DNA from: Enterococcus sp. 9E7_DIV0242
GTDB taxonomy: Bacteria; Bacillota; Bacilli; Lactobacillales; Enterococcaceae
Assembly: GCF_002140975.2 (NCBI RefSeq)
Contig: NZ_CP147247.1
Span: forward strand, 3,287,001-3,351,000
Reading direction: 5' to 3'
Length of the DNA: 64,000 nt
Shown here: positions 39,023-47,644 of the stretch, piece by piece
Numbering within the stretch: the stretch's first letter is position 1
How the letters are laid out: each line of letters opens with the position of its first letter
The notes under the pieces: model-generated
Databases searched by the model: none
Told to the model about the DNA's origin: nothing
What the model saw: the letters and a program-made list of their open reading frames with translations, nothing else
Translations under genes and position numbers: made by a program

Positions 39023-39656
39023 TTTACTTTATAAAGAGCTGCGCTTGGCTGCACATCCGAACCTGTATGTTTTTACATTGATGGGTCCGTTAATTCTGAT
39101 TCCGGCATATCCCTACACCATGGTTTTTCTATTTAGCTGCATTGGTAATTTTGTTAATTTTATGTATGTCAGAGAAACGAATGATATTTATTATACGGCA
39201 TTTCTGCCTATCAAAAAAGCGGACGTGGTTACATCGAAAATGCTTATATTGGTGGCTTCACAGCTAGTTCTGATCCTGTTCTCGCTGCCTTTCGCATGGC
39301 TACGCTTAACATTTTTGCCAGCTGGAAACCCAGTGGGGATCGAAGCAAATACGGCCTATTATGGCTTCGGTTTGTTGATATTTGCGGTATTCAATTATCT
39401 TTTTTTGACAGGATACTTTAAAACCGCTTATAAAATCGGTGGGCCATTTTTTGCGGGTGCGACAGCCGCGACGATGGTTGCTGTGATTGCTGAAGGGCTT
39501 GTTCATGTTCCGCAATTTTCTTGGCTGGACTCGGTTCAATGGACGGATCAGCTTAGTCAGCTACCGATTTTGATCGTAGGGATAGGGGTGTATATCCTTT
39601 CGATTGCAATGGCCTATAAAAAATCAGTCAAACGGTTTTTAACTGTTAATTTATAG
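39012..39656 (+). CDS. ABC-2-type membrane permease
   Basis: 214 aa, about six membrane helices (MISNLLYKELRLAAHPNLYV at the start, then FTLMGPLILIPAYPYTMVF). YVRETNDIYYTAFLPIKKAD is typical of the ABC2_membrane_5-type permeases that pair with YhcG-like ATPases. Partner of the ATPase at 38276. Substrate unknown; a peptide antibiotic or envelope-stress role is possible but not shown. Confidence 0.85.
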   Translation: MISNLLYKELRLAAHPNLYVFTLMGPLILIPAYPYTMVFLFSCIGNFVNFMYVRETNDIYYTAFLPIKKADVVTSKMLILVASQLVLILFSLPFAWLRLTFLPAGNPVGIEANTAYYGFGLLIFAVFNYLFLTGYFKTAYKIGGPFFAGATAATMVAVIAEGLVHVPQFSWLDSVQWTDQLSQLPILIVGIGVYILSIAMAYKKSVKRFLTVNL

Positions 39657-39738
39657 GGGAAAACTAGGTGGAAAGTCAATGCTTGAAGAAGCAGACAAGA
39701 TGCATTTTTTTCCACTGCTCATCTATTCAAGTGCAGAG

Positions 39739-39773
39739 GACAGACAGTTATCATTTTGATGATTGTTTGTCTA
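39739..39773 (+). other. Imperfect hairpin after the ABC operon
   Basis: GACAGACAGTTATCA and TGATGATTGTTTGTC are complementary at 12 of 15 positions around a TTT loop. No strong T tract follows, so a terminator role is uncertain. The rest of 39657-39937 shows only AT-rich promoter-like sequence. Confidence 0.35.
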
Positions 39774-39937
39774 TTTGCGCTTGTTTATAGCTGTTTCGTT
39801 TTCTTTTGATAAAAGGGCTTGAATTTCTTTTCATTTCAGCCTATGATGGTGGTATCTGATTTATTTTTTGGAAATTTAAATTTCTGAATAGGAAAAAATA
39901 TCGAAAGAAGAAGGAATGTAGGAAGGGTTTAATCAAA

Positions 39938-41125
39938 ATGTTGAAGAATTCATTTTATCAGGAGCTAAGCGAGGCCAATAAATATATCATTCGCTGCTGC
40001 TTCTTTATCTTTTTTGTCAATGGACTGTATGCAATGATTTTTGGTTCTTTGTTGCCATTATTAAGTGAGTCGTATGCGTTAAACGATACAGTAAGTGGTA
40101 TGCTGATTTCCAGTCATCAAGCTGGGAATTTACTTGCTGGCCTGCTTGCAGGCATATTACCTGTCTATCTGGGGCGTAAAAAATCTATTTTATTCTTAAG
40201 CAGCTTTGTTATGGTGGGTTTTTTGATGATTGTTGTGACAGGCCAGACGTGGCTCCTGTTAGCTGCTTTTTTCTTTACTGGAATCAGTCGCGGCAGTATA
40301 TCGAATTTTAATAATAAAACGGTCAATGATGTTTCTGACAGTAGTCCGGCAGCGCTGAATTTTCTTCACAGTCTATTTGCGATTGGGGCACTACTAGCAC
40401 CATTCCTTGTTATTTTAACAACAATGATAGTTGGCGATTATGGTTGGAAGGTCAGCTGCTTGATCATTGTAGCCTTAATTTTGGTTTCGCAATGGATGTT
40501 CTCGAAAATGCCTATAGAGGATGAAATGATACAGGGGAAAGCCTCGTCACAAGGAAAAAATTATGCCTTTTTCAAAGATAAGCTATTTTGGAATACTGTT
40601 GTAATCTTGTTTTTCTATCTATGTGCAGAAGCAGCAATTACAGGCTGGTTGGTCAAATATTTTGTGGATGCAGCTATTATGAGTGTTCAGCAAGCGCAAC
40701 TACTGGCATCTCTTTTATGGTTAGCCATTTTGATTGGACGATTAGCATGTACCTTTTATGGGGACCGCTTGAAGCGTAGTCGTTTACTGCTGATCATTAG
40801 CATCGGTGCGAGTTTTTTCTATTTCTTGTTGCTGTCGACACAGAATTTTTCTGTGATCGTCCTAGCCATTTTTGGGCTAGGTGCTTCAATGGGGGGGATA
40901 TATCCAACTGCAATGACCATCGCAGGACCTTCAATCAGAAAATATCCAATGGCAATGGGTTGGCTGCTGATTATTGGTGGCGTCGGTGGTATCACGATGC
41001 CGATCATCACAGGGCTCTTGTCTACTAGCTTTGGCATCTTTGCCGGAATGGCTGCAATCATTGTCGCTATTGTGGTGATGCTTTTGGGTGTAGTGACATA
41101 TATTTCAATTGAAAAAAGAGGGTAA
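39938..41125 (+). CDS. MFS transporter
   Basis: 395 aa, 12 membrane helices. The MFS loop 2-3 motif appears as YLGRKKSILFLS. NNKTVNDVSDSSPAALNFLH is reminiscent of FucP/sugar-type MFS permeases. The C-terminal half contains LGASMGGIYPTAMTIAGPSI. Single-gene unit with its own terminator. Substrate not deducible; sugar or efflux are both possible. Confidence 0.85.
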   Translation: MLKNSFYQELSEANKYIIRCCFFIFFVNGLYAMIFGSLLPLLSESYALNDTVSGMLISSHQAGNLLAGLLAGILPVYLGRKKSILFLSSFVMVGFLMIVVTGQTWLLLAAFFFTGISRGSISNFNNKTVNDVSDSSPAALNFLHSLFAIGALLAPFLVILTTMIVGDYGWKVSCLIIVALILVSQWMFSKMPIEDEMIQGKASSQGKNYAFFKDKLFWNTVVILFFYLCAEAAITGWLVKYFVDAAIMSVQQAQLLASLLWLAILIGRLACTFYGDRLKRSRLLLIISIGASFFYFLLLSTQNFSVIVLAIFGLGASMGGIYPTAMTIAGPSIRKYPMAMGWLLIIGGVGGITMPIITGLLSTSFGIFAGMAAIIVAIVVMLLGVVTYISIEKRG

Positions 41126-41140
41126 GTCAATTATTAGGCC

Positions 41141-41179
41141 AACAGCTTCCAGAGAAATTTTTCTCTGGAAGCTGTTTTT
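41141..41179 (+). terminator. Terminator after MFS gene
   Basis: AACAGCTTCCAGAGAA (41141-41156) pairs perfectly with TTCTCTGGAAGCTGTT (41161-41176), followed by T. Confidence 0.92.
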
Positions 41180-41232
41180 GAACACAATCGCAGTAGAGAT
41201 TTTTTAGGTTAAAAACCCTTATATATCAACAG

Positions 41233-41248
41233 TGGAAAGGACTTTCCA
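41233..41248. promoter_or_regulatory. Palindromic operator candidate
   Basis: TGGAAAG-GA-CTTTCCA is a perfect 7+7 inverted repeat about 75 nt before the XRE gene at 41323. It is a likely operator for that HTH protein. Confidence 0.45.
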
Positions 41249-41322
41249 TTGCCGATAATGAGAAATATAGATAAACTAAATGGCAGATAGTTTGCAAAAT
41301 TTTAGGGTGTAGGTGAGTAGAA

Positions 41323-41847
41323 ATGGAAATCAGTCAAGTGGTTAAAAGGGAACGGAACGAGCAGCAATTGACACAGGATCAATTGGCAGAAAAGCTATTT
41401 GTTTCGAAAAAAACAATCTCCAATTGGGAAACGGGGAGGACTACGCCAGACATAGAAAGCTTGATCCGTTTAGCTCATCTATTCGAGCTATCTTTAGATA
41501 GCTTGTTGTTAGAAGGATCAAATGTTGTAGAAGATATAAAGAAGCGTGAGAAGCTTGCGGAGTTGACACAAATTTACTGGTTGGGTCCAGTCATTACAGA
41601 GATACTGTTATTGATTTTACTCTATCTTCCATCGGGAAATGCAGAAAATGAGTGGATGCTAGGAATCATTGTTTTGGCCGCAACCACGAATTTGTTGTCG
41701 ATCATTTATTTCAAATCAAAGATTTATCACTTAAAGGGAACAGAAGAGAAGCTGTACAAAGAACTAAAGTATATGCGGATAACAGGAATAGTCTTTCTTG
41801 TAGTTATTCTTTTATTTTTGTTTATTATCTACACTATCTATTCTTGA
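41323..41847 (+). CDS. XRE-family HTH protein with membrane helices
   Basis: 174 aa. N-terminal XRE HTH: LTQDQLAEKLFVSKKTISNW, then ETGRTTPDIESLIRLAHLFE. Then three hydrophobic segments: about 88-105 (WLGPVITEILLLILLYL), about 113-132 (WMLGIIVLAATTNLLSIIYF) and about 152-174 (ITGIVFLVVILLFLFIIYTI). Membrane-tethered XRE regulators of this layout are common in Firmicutes; the signal is unknown. Confidence 0.85.
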   Translation: MEISQVVKRERNEQQLTQDQLAEKLFVSKKTISNWETGRTTPDIESLIRLAHLFELSLDSLLLEGSNVVEDIKKREKLAELTQIYWLGPVITEILLLILLYLPSGNAENEWMLGIIVLAATTNLLSIIYFKSKIYHLKGTEEKLYKELKYMRITGIVFLVVILLFLFIIYTIYS

Positions 41848-41893
41848 CTATTCATAGTGAGTCACAAAAAAACGAGTGTAGGACATAACTCAA

Positions 41894-42046
41894 TCCCACA
41901 CACCTCTATACACCTAAAACCGGATAAACGGTGGGACAGAAGCAACTCCTTCGACAATAAGGGGAAATTCAACAAAAATTTGTGATGCAATTTTCGTGAA
42001 TTCCCCCTTATTGCTTGAAGCTGAACCCTTCTGTCCCAACCTCTCT
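41894..42046. repeat. Long-hairpin intergenic repeat, copy B
   Basis: Lead CCTCTATACACCTAAAAC, then GGGACAGAAG (41933-41942) pairs with CTTCTGTCCC (42028-42037), and CAATAAGGGG-AATTC with GAATT-CCCCTTATTG. The apex contains GCAATTTTCGT, matching the apex of copy A (CCATTTTCGT). The stem bases differ from copy A but pairing is kept. It lies between a plus-strand XRE gene and a minus-strand gene, so it could end transcripts from both sides. Confidence 0.65.
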
Positions 42047-42088
42047 AGCTATAAGTATTGATTGTACAATCAATAGTAAATGTGTTAT

Positions 42089-43225
42089 TTAGTTATTTGT
42101 CCAAACATATATCCCAGTATTCGATTGTCCCAAATTTTGAATGGAAAGTAGCGCTTCTTCTTGTAGATCGTAAACAATTAGGTCATTTACTGTTAAAATT
42201 AAGAGCTTATTGTCTTTGGTCGTGTTCACGCTTAAGATCCGTGATGACTCTATATCGTCCGTCTTCAGCAAGTCGTTGACATGAATAAAATAGCTCTCAT
42301 TATTTTTAGTATTCACTACAGAGATTCCAGTCTTCTGTAACGAATCTTGTTCATGAACAAAGAGAAGGTATTGTTCACTTTTACTCGTGTAAATTAAGTT
42401 AGGGAAATTTTCAGGTAGTTCAAAGAATTCTTTTTCCTGTGTTTCCAAATTAAATTTCATATAACGATTATCAGGAATTAACTCATACGTTTCTCTATTT
42501 CTAAGAGCTGTGACCGCAGCATATAGATGGTTATTTACAGTTGAGGTATTCGTAAAACCGTAAACAAAGGTTGGATCGTCATCCAAAGAAATTTCTTTGA
42601 CCAGTTTTAATTCCGGCTTTTCTTCAAAGATGAATACATAGGATTCATAAATATTTTCATCTTCTTCAGAGATTTTTGTAGCTAACAAATTGAGCTGACC
42701 ATTTTTTCCATCAAATTGCGTGGCTGATGTAATTGATTCATCAAAGGCATATGAACTTTTTTCATCACCTAATGAGTCAAATGCGAATAATCCGCCATCA
42801 TCTGTCGTTGCTTGGAAAGTATAAAAAAATTCTTCTGAAACACCACTTCCAGTGTAGGCATAATGTGGTGTTTTAAGCTGTCGAATCTTTCCCGTCTGAA
42901 AGTCTATAGAAACAAGACGCTCATCATCGGTAGATTCCAAACGATCTCCCGTTGAAAAAACCAGCCTCCTATTGTTAAATTCTCCTTTTACAAACCAAGG
43001 GTCTACTACTTCTGGAAGGGTTACATCGACTTTTTCAAGTTCTTGCAGTTCGTTCTTTTCGAACTGGAAAGATGTAATTTTATCTGAAGATACAACAAAC
43101 ACATCTGCTTGATTATTAAATGAAACTTGTTCATCTGAAGCGGTTTGGAAAAGCTGTGGGGCAACAGCTAAACCACCAACTATGATTAGTAAGATAATAG
43201 CGACAAAACCAATCTTCTTCGTCAT
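42089..43225 (-). CDS. Membrane-anchored propeller-like protein
   Basis: 378 aa. A single N-terminal helix (KKIGFVAIILLIIVGGLAVA) is followed by an extracytoplasmic region rich in short beta strands that resemble blades: VFVVSSDKITSFQFEKNELQ, LVSIDFQTGKIRQLKTPHYA, LFAFDSLGDEKSSYAFDES, YMKFNLETQEKEFFELPENF, LIVYDLQEEALLSI. No catalytic motif recognised. It begins 4 nt after the papain-like gene, so the two are cotranscribed downstream of the Agr-like regulators. Confidence 0.7.
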   Translation of the reverse strand: MTKKIGFVAIILLIIVGGLAVAPQLFQTASDEQVSFNNQADVFVVSSDKITSFQFEKNELQELEKVDVTLPEVVDPWFVKGEFNNRRLVFSTGDRLESTDDERLVSIDFQTGKIRQLKTPHYAYTGSGVSEEFFYTFQATTDDGGLFAFDSLGDEKSSYAFDESITSATQFDGKNGQLNLLATKISEEDENIYESYVFIFEEKPELKLVKEISLDDDPTFVYGFTNTSTVNNHLYAAVTALRNRETYELIPDNRYMKFNLETQEKEFFELPENFPNLIYTSKSEQYLLFVHEQDSLQKTGISVVNTKNNESYFIHVNDLLKTDDIESSRILSVNTTKDNKLLILTVNDLIVYDLQEEALLSIQNLGQSNTGIYVWTNN

Positions 43226-43229
43226 CGGA

Positions 43230-43922
43230 TCACTTGTTTCTGTAAATAATAGAGGTCTGGGAATTGTTTACAAATTCACCTGGATGCACAGCCCATGCAG
43301 AACCAATATTATTATCTGTTTTATCTAAATCAACTTTTGCCGTATAGTAATAAGCCGCCCAAGCTAATTGTGAACAGTAGAAAGAGCCTGTCTGTTTAAT
43401 ATTCCAAAAGTTTAAATTATAAGGTTTGCCTACTTGCTTTCCTGCCCAACGACCAGCATTCAAATCTTGCGCAACACTCGTTTTCTTTACCCCGACTTGC
43501 CAAACCTTATTTTTAGGAAAGCGACTATTCCAATTTCCACCTTGTAATCGTACTTTTTTGCCGACGCCTTCTGCTTCCGCAACGACTTGAATTTTTTGGG
43601 GTGCAACGATTCCTGCATGCCAAGAGTTTGTTACTAACATACTTGACCCTGCATCTGTTACACAAATGACCCCATCTCGCCAGCTCCATGCCCCTACTTT
43701 TGCTCGAAGACGGCTTTTCACATCTACTTCAATTGGCGCATTTTCACCATATGCTAAGTAATCATCCACCTTGTTTTCCAATTCGGCTAGTACCTTCAAT
43801 TGTTTTGGCGTGTAGGTGACAAATTTATTTTCTTTAGCTGAAGCGGTAGGTGCGCTCCCACTAAATATACATAATACCCCCAAGCCCACCAATACTTTTA
43901 CAAAACTGCTTCTCTTTTTCAT
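43230..43922 (-). CDS. Secreted permuted papain-like (YiiX/YycO-type) protein
   Basis: 230 aa. Signal peptide (KKRSSFVKVLVGLGVLCIFS, cleavage near ASA-KE). The mature part has DGVICVTDAGSSMLVTNSWH-AGIV, with the conserved His, and later FYCSQLAWAAYYY, with a conserved Cys, in the circularly permuted order of the YiiX/YycO cysteine hydrolases. GKPYNLNFWNIKQTGSFYCS is the usual lead to the Cys. Probably a cell-wall or lipid-linked amidase or peptidase acting outside the cell. Likely a target of the LytTR regulator encoded upstream. Confidence 0.8.
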   Translation of the reverse strand: MKKRSSFVKVLVGLGVLCIFSGSAPTASAKENKFVTYTPKQLKVLAELENKVDDYLAYGENAPIEVDVKSRLRAKVGAWSWRDGVICVTDAGSSMLVTNSWHAGIVAPQKIQVVAEAEGVGKKVRLQGGNWNSRFPKNKVWQVGVKKTSVAQDLNAGRWAGKQVGKPYNLNFWNIKQTGSFYCSQLAWAAYYYTAKVDLDKTDNNIGSAWAVHPGEFVNNSQTSIIYRNK

Positions 43923-44036
43923 TTTAAAACTCCTCTCTCCTTTTTGTAGGAAATATCTCTTCCTTACAAAATAGTCTAATCAATTATTCGCTCACTTGTG
44001 ATTAGTTATTCAAAATGAACTGTTTTTGAATAAAAA

Positions 44037-44759
44037 TCAACGTTTCAATAATTTGATTTTCTTAGGAGCTATCGCACATCTCTGACCATTAACCATTTCA
44101 AGTTCGTATCGTTCGTTATCAATTTTTTTGATATTTTCCAGATTGACGACATAAGATTTATGCACCCGAATAAAAATATCCCCATGATTCTCCATTTCTT
44201 TTATTTTTCCATAAAACTCTATCTTTCCAGTCTTTGTATGAACATAAAGTCTGTGTGCCTTTCCAGTTGTTTCAAAAAATAAAATGTCCGAGAAATTAAT
44301 GAACTGAGTCTGTTTCCCTCTTTTAATGATTACTTGTTTCTTTTGATCACTGTTAAGGCTTTGTCTTTCTGAAATAAAGGTTAAGCATTCTTTGAGGCGA
44401 AATGCTGTATCCTCAATGTTAGTTTTCTCAATAAAATCAAGTGCTTCAATTTTATAACGGTAAGTAAGTGGTGCAAACTCATCATGTGTCGTGACAAAAA
44501 TGATTTTACCTAAAGAGTCTCTTTTTCGAATTTCCATAGCTAGCTCTAATCCGGACAACGAATGGTTTAAATCAATATCTAAAAAGTAGATACCTGTATT
44601 AAATGCATTTTTATCTAAGTATTGTAAAATGTCTAATGGATTATCTGTGGTAACAGTCAGCTTCATGTTTAGCTCTTCCATTATGATATGTCGTTCTATT
44701 ATATCTTTGTATAGTAGCCGCTGTATGGGATCATCCTCGCAAATGAAAACAGTCAACAT
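44037..44759 (-). CDS. LytTR-family response regulator (AgrA/FsrA-like)
   Basis: 240 aa. Receiver domain: FICEDDPIQRLLYKDIIERH with the acidic pair; the phospho-acceptor is in IYFLDIDLNHSLSGLELAME. C-terminal LytTR DNA-binding domain: FINFSDILFFETTGKAHRLY, then FIRVHKSYVVNLENIKKIDN. It starts 1 nt after the kinase gene stop. The intergenic region 43923-44036 has ACAGTTCAT on the minus strand, close to an AgrA-type half-site. Confidence 0.92.
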   Translation of the reverse strand: MLTVFICEDDPIQRLLYKDIIERHIIMEELNMKLTVTTDNPLDILQYLDKNAFNTGIYFLDIDLNHSLSGLELAMEIRKRDSLGKIIFVTTHDEFAPLTYRYKIEALDFIEKTNIEDTAFRLKECLTFISERQSLNSDQKKQVIIKRGKQTQFINFSDILFFETTGKAHRLYVHTKTGKIEFYGKIKEMENHGDIFIRVHKSYVVNLENIKKIDNERYELEMVNGQRCAIAPKKIKLLKR

Positions 44760-44760
44760 G

Positions 44761-46044
44761 TTACCCTTCCTCCTTTTCGGAAAGCGTCAATTTTTGGATA
44801 AACAGGCCTGAGTCAATAGACGTTTCAACGAAAACAGGTGTGTGTTGAAACAGTTCGTTTAAATTAGAGAGTCCCAACCCACGATTCTCTCCTTTGGTGG
44901 AAAATCCTTCCTCTTCAAGGACAAATAATGGAGGTGTAGTCTCAAGGCAGCTGTTTTGAATCAGTATAATTATATCTCCTTCCTCTTTTATAAAGGCAAC
45001 ATCAATTTTTCCTGAGCCTATGTCTTCGATTGCTTCAATTGCATTATCCAAAATAATTCCGAGCGCACGAACGAGAGGTAACACATGATGCTTAATCTGT
45101 ATGACCTCTTTTATTTCTAAGTGGGCATCTGCACCAACAGTACTGGCTAATGTCAGCTTAGTATATAGCAAGCCTTTAATTTCAAGATTTTTCATATTTG
45201 CTAATTCTGAAAGAGTTACTTCTAGCTGCTCTAAATGGACAGAACTCTGTTGGAGATGGTTATAGTAATACTCTTCAAATTTTTCATATTCCTTTTCAGT
45301 AATAAATGCTTCGATACTAGTCAATACATTTTGATAATCATGTTTAAATTTTCGCATTTCCTGATAGTGCTTCTCAAGATTGATTGTATAGTCCAAGTTT
45401 ATTCGATCATTCATTTTTTCTTGCTCAGCTAATCTTTTCATTTTTTCTGAACGATGGTTTAAGAGAAGCACAAGGATCAAGAGACCAAAAATTCCTCCAA
45501 TTATTCCGGTTACTGTATCAGCAACTAATTCATTTCCTCGTTCAGAAAGAACTTCAAAAAGATAGATGTTCCTAAAGAAATAGAGGAATGTGGCTGCACC
45601 TAAAATCAAAGCAACAGGCTCTACATATTCGTTTTTCTCGGTCAATTTTATAAGGGCTCTTTTTCCGAATAAGGAAAAAGTGACTGAGAGAATCAAAATA
45701 ATCAGCCCATCAATATAGATAATGCTCGTCGTTCCTGCGAATCTGTCAAGAGGGAGTGCATAGGTTAGCGTGCCTGCCAGTTCTACATTAACAAAAGCAA
45801 ATAAATAGTAGAGCATTGCTGATAAAATATTTTTTTCAGAATAATAGAGAGAAAGAAAATAGACAAGCATCAGTAGGAGCATGCTTAAGGATGTACTGGA
45901 CAATGGATAATAGCAAAGTATAGCAACGGCAACGGCTGTTGTGCTAGCAATATCTTGCCACTCTTTTTTTTCCTTAAAGCAAAACACTGAAACTAACAAT
46001 GGTAGTCCAATCCAAAGCCACAACAAGCGAAACATCATGTTCAT
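44761..46044 (-). CDS. AgrC/FsrC-like sensor histidine kinase
   Basis: 427 aa. About six or seven N-terminal membrane helices (residues 1-200), typical of peptide-sensing HPK10 kinases. H-box MRKFKHDYQNVLTSIEAFIT, N-box LGIILDNAIEAIEDIGSG, G-box GLGLSNLNELFQ. Partner of the LytTR regulator. AgrC/FsrC kinases sense secreted peptides; a short secreted peptide gene lies divergently at 46163. No AgrB/FsrB processing protein is visible. Confidence 0.92.
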   Translation of the reverse strand: MNMMFRLLWLWIGLPLLVSVFCFKEKKEWQDIASTTAVAVAILCYYPLSSTSLSMLLLMLVYFLSLYYSEKNILSAMLYYLFAFVNVELAGTLTYALPLDRFAGTTSIIYIDGLIILILSVTFSLFGKRALIKLTEKNEYVEPVALILGAATFLYFFRNIYLFEVLSERGNELVADTVTGIIGGIFGLLILVLLLNHRSEKMKRLAEQEKMNDRINLDYTINLEKHYQEMRKFKHDYQNVLTSIEAFITEKEYEKFEEYYYNHLQQSSVHLEQLEVTLSELANMKNLEIKGLLYTKLTLASTVGADAHLEIKEVIQIKHHVLPLVRALGIILDNAIEAIEDIGSGKIDVAFIKEEGDIIILIQNSCLETTPPLFVLEEEGFSTKGENRGLGLSNLNELFQHTPVFVETSIDSGLFIQKLTLSEKEEG

Positions 46045-46079
46045 TCACCCCCCAACCAATTATATCATTTTTAAGTAGA

Positions 46080-46097
46080 TTTCGAATGGAATTTCGA
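46080..46097. promoter_or_regulatory. TTTCGA direct repeats in divergent promoter region
   Basis: TTTCGA occurs at 46080-46085 and 46092-46097 (12-bp period). Just after come TTGACA (about 46104) and TTATAC. It lies between the kinase gene and the divergent peptide gene, a possible LytTR site. Weak but specifically placed. Confidence 0.35.
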
Positions 46098-46162
46098 TGA
46101 TTTTGACAGGGATTATACGCCTTTTGTTTTTTTGTAGTTAAATAGATTTGAGGTGATTACTA

Positions 46163-46324
46163 ATGAAATCAATTTTTCTTTTTATGCTGTGCACGATCGT
46201 TCTTTCAGCTCCGGTAAATCAGACAAGTGGAATAAGCACGTCAGCCACTAGCTCAAGCAATAATATGATGAAAAAGAATACGCTCATGTTCAAATTTAAA
46301 GGAGTACCGCCAAAAAAAATATAG
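46163..46324 (+). CDS. Short secreted peptide, candidate signal precursor
   Basis: 53 aa from ATG 46163 with GAGGTG at 46150-46155. The N-terminus MKSIFLFMLCTIVLSAPVNQ is a signal peptide. A Ser/Thr/Asn-rich middle (SGISTSATSSSNN) and a basic, hydrophobic end (NTLMFKFKGVPPKKI) follow. There is no double-glycine leader and no Agr-type cyclisation partner. Divergent from the AgrC-like kinase, so it may be the inducing peptide or a target. The frame ends at TAG 46322-46324, but the same frame stays open for 53 more codons (see next entry), so it may instead be the first half of a broken surface protein. Confidence 0.5.
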   Translation: MKSIFLFMLCTIVLSAPVNQTSGISTSATSSSNNMMKKNTLMFKFKGVPPKKI

Positions 46325-46486
46325 GAAATTTACGCGAATAAGTTACCAGTATCATTCAAAATCAAAATATTATATTGGGTATTATTGCTAATTTTATTTC
46401 TATCTATCGTGAGGTTGTGCCAAAAGTGTGATAAGGCAAAGGATAGTGAGGTCTTTTCAAGAGATTCTTGCATAAGCAAGTTCTAA
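46325..46486 (+). other. In-frame continuation after the amber stop
   Basis: Immediately after TAG 46322 the same frame runs 53 codons to TAA 46484-46486. It begins EIYANKLPVSFKIKILYWVL, continues with a hydrophobic LLLILFLSIV and a basic/Cys tail (RLCQKCDK). An LP element, a membrane helix and a charged tail are reminiscent of a sortase-type anchor in which LPxTG has been lost. No ribosome-binding site precedes it. This supports a nonsense-split small surface protein, or readthrough; not decidable here. Confidence 0.4.
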
Positions 46487-46602
46487 ACGGTAGTAAATGC
46501 TTCCCGTTGAGTTAAGAAATCGACCGATTGCATTTATTTCCTACGAGTTCAATTGGGCTCATTACAATGAATAGTGGAAGCAGAAGCAATTCTCACAAAA
46601 AT

Positions 46603-46653
46603 AAGAGGCAAGCTCAAAAGTTAGATGAAAAACTTTTGGTGCTTGCCTCTTTT
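46603..46653. terminator. Terminator between peptide region and RpiR gene
   Basis: AAGAGGCAAGC pairs with GCTTGCCTCTT and AAAAGTT with AACTTTT, with A/T tracts. It serves both converging directions. Between 46487 and 46602 nothing was recognised. Confidence 0.88.
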
Positions 46654-46753
46654 CAGCATTATGCCTATCAGTTTGCGAGGTGCGCCTGATCAAATAGGAG
46701 TGGTATTTTGGCATAAAGACGCTTCTCCTACTCTGTGTCTATAACGAGTGTTT

Positions 46754-47644
46754 CTAAAGCGTAAAATTATAAGGATTTGTTTTCGTCGTACTGATGTTGT
46801 CTCTGATTTTTTTCATAGACTCAATGTTCTGGTCATAATTATGGTGCATTACATTCGTATAGAGGATATCCATGACCGTCAGATAACTGATTCTAGATGC
46901 TAACGATTCTGTGCGGAAGACGGTTTCTTCGGTCAGCACAATGATTGCCTTATCTGCCAAGGCTACTAGCTCAGAACCACTATTTCCAGTCAATGCGATA
47001 AGTTTAGCTGGTGTCTTTTTGATTTGCCGAGCCAGGTTGATTGTCTCTTTTGTTTGCCCGGAATGGGAGAACAGGAATACACAATCTTCGCTCGTCAGTT
47101 TTGTCGCAAAGCTCAGCTGCATATGGTAGTCAAACAAATGGTTACAGCGATATTTTGTTCGGATAAACTTATGGAAGCTATCAAACGCGACGATCGTTGA
47201 ACCCCCTAATCCAAAGAAATGCAGGGTTTTGGCAGAATACATTAACGACAATACTTCATTGAGCAGCTCCTCTGTTAAAAAATGAATTGAGTTGCTTAGC
47301 GAATAAATATTAGACTGCAGCACCTTCTTCGCTATATCGATACTGGAATCCTCTGGGCTAATATCGTCAGCACCGGTCATGTGATTGACATTTTGAAAAG
47401 CTGGCTGATGGCTGGCATTTCGAGCAATATCGATCTTGAAATCCTGGAAGCCGCTATAGCCGATTTTTTTAACAAACTGATAGATGGATGATTGTGACAC
47501 ACCAATTTCACCAGCCAATTCTTCCAGTGTTTTTAAGGATAGTACCTCATCTGAATGAGTAAAATAATCAGAAATTTTTTGTTCTGTCTCACTAAGAGAA
47601 CCCATTTTTAAACGGATTCGCTGATCTAAATAATGATTTTTCAT
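46754..47644 (-). CDS. RpiR-family transcriptional regulator
   Basis: 296 aa from the second of two adjacent ATGs (47644), 6 nt after GGAG. N-terminal HTH: LKTLEELAGEIGVSQSSIYQ, then FVKKIGYSGFQDFKID. C-terminal SIS sugar-phosphate domain: LHFFGLGGSTIVAFDSFHKF, then CVFLFSHSGQTKETINLARQ. RpiR proteins sense phosphosugars. The sugar-acid PTS operon at 51-59 kb is a possible target, but the J-domain gene lies between. Confidence 0.9.
   Translation of the reverse strand: MKNHYLDQRIRLKMGSLSETEQKISDYFTHSDEVLSLKTLEELAGEIGVSQSSIYQFVKKIGYSGFQDFKIDIARNASHQPAFQNVNHMTGADDISPEDSSIDIAKKVLQSNIYSLSNSIHFLTEELLNEVLSLMYSAKTLHFFGLGGSTIVAFDSFHKFIRTKYRCNHLFDYHMQLSFATKLTSEDCVFLFSHSGQTKETINLARQIKKTPAKLIALTGNSGSELVALADKAIIVLTEETVFRTESLASRISYLTVMDILYTNVMHHNYDQNIESMKKIRDNISTTKTNPYNFTL

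Noticed and set aside
42089..46044. Complete fsr or agr locus
   Set aside because: No AgrB/FsrB-like cysteine protease gene and no AgrD/FsrD-type precursor, so the name is not applied.
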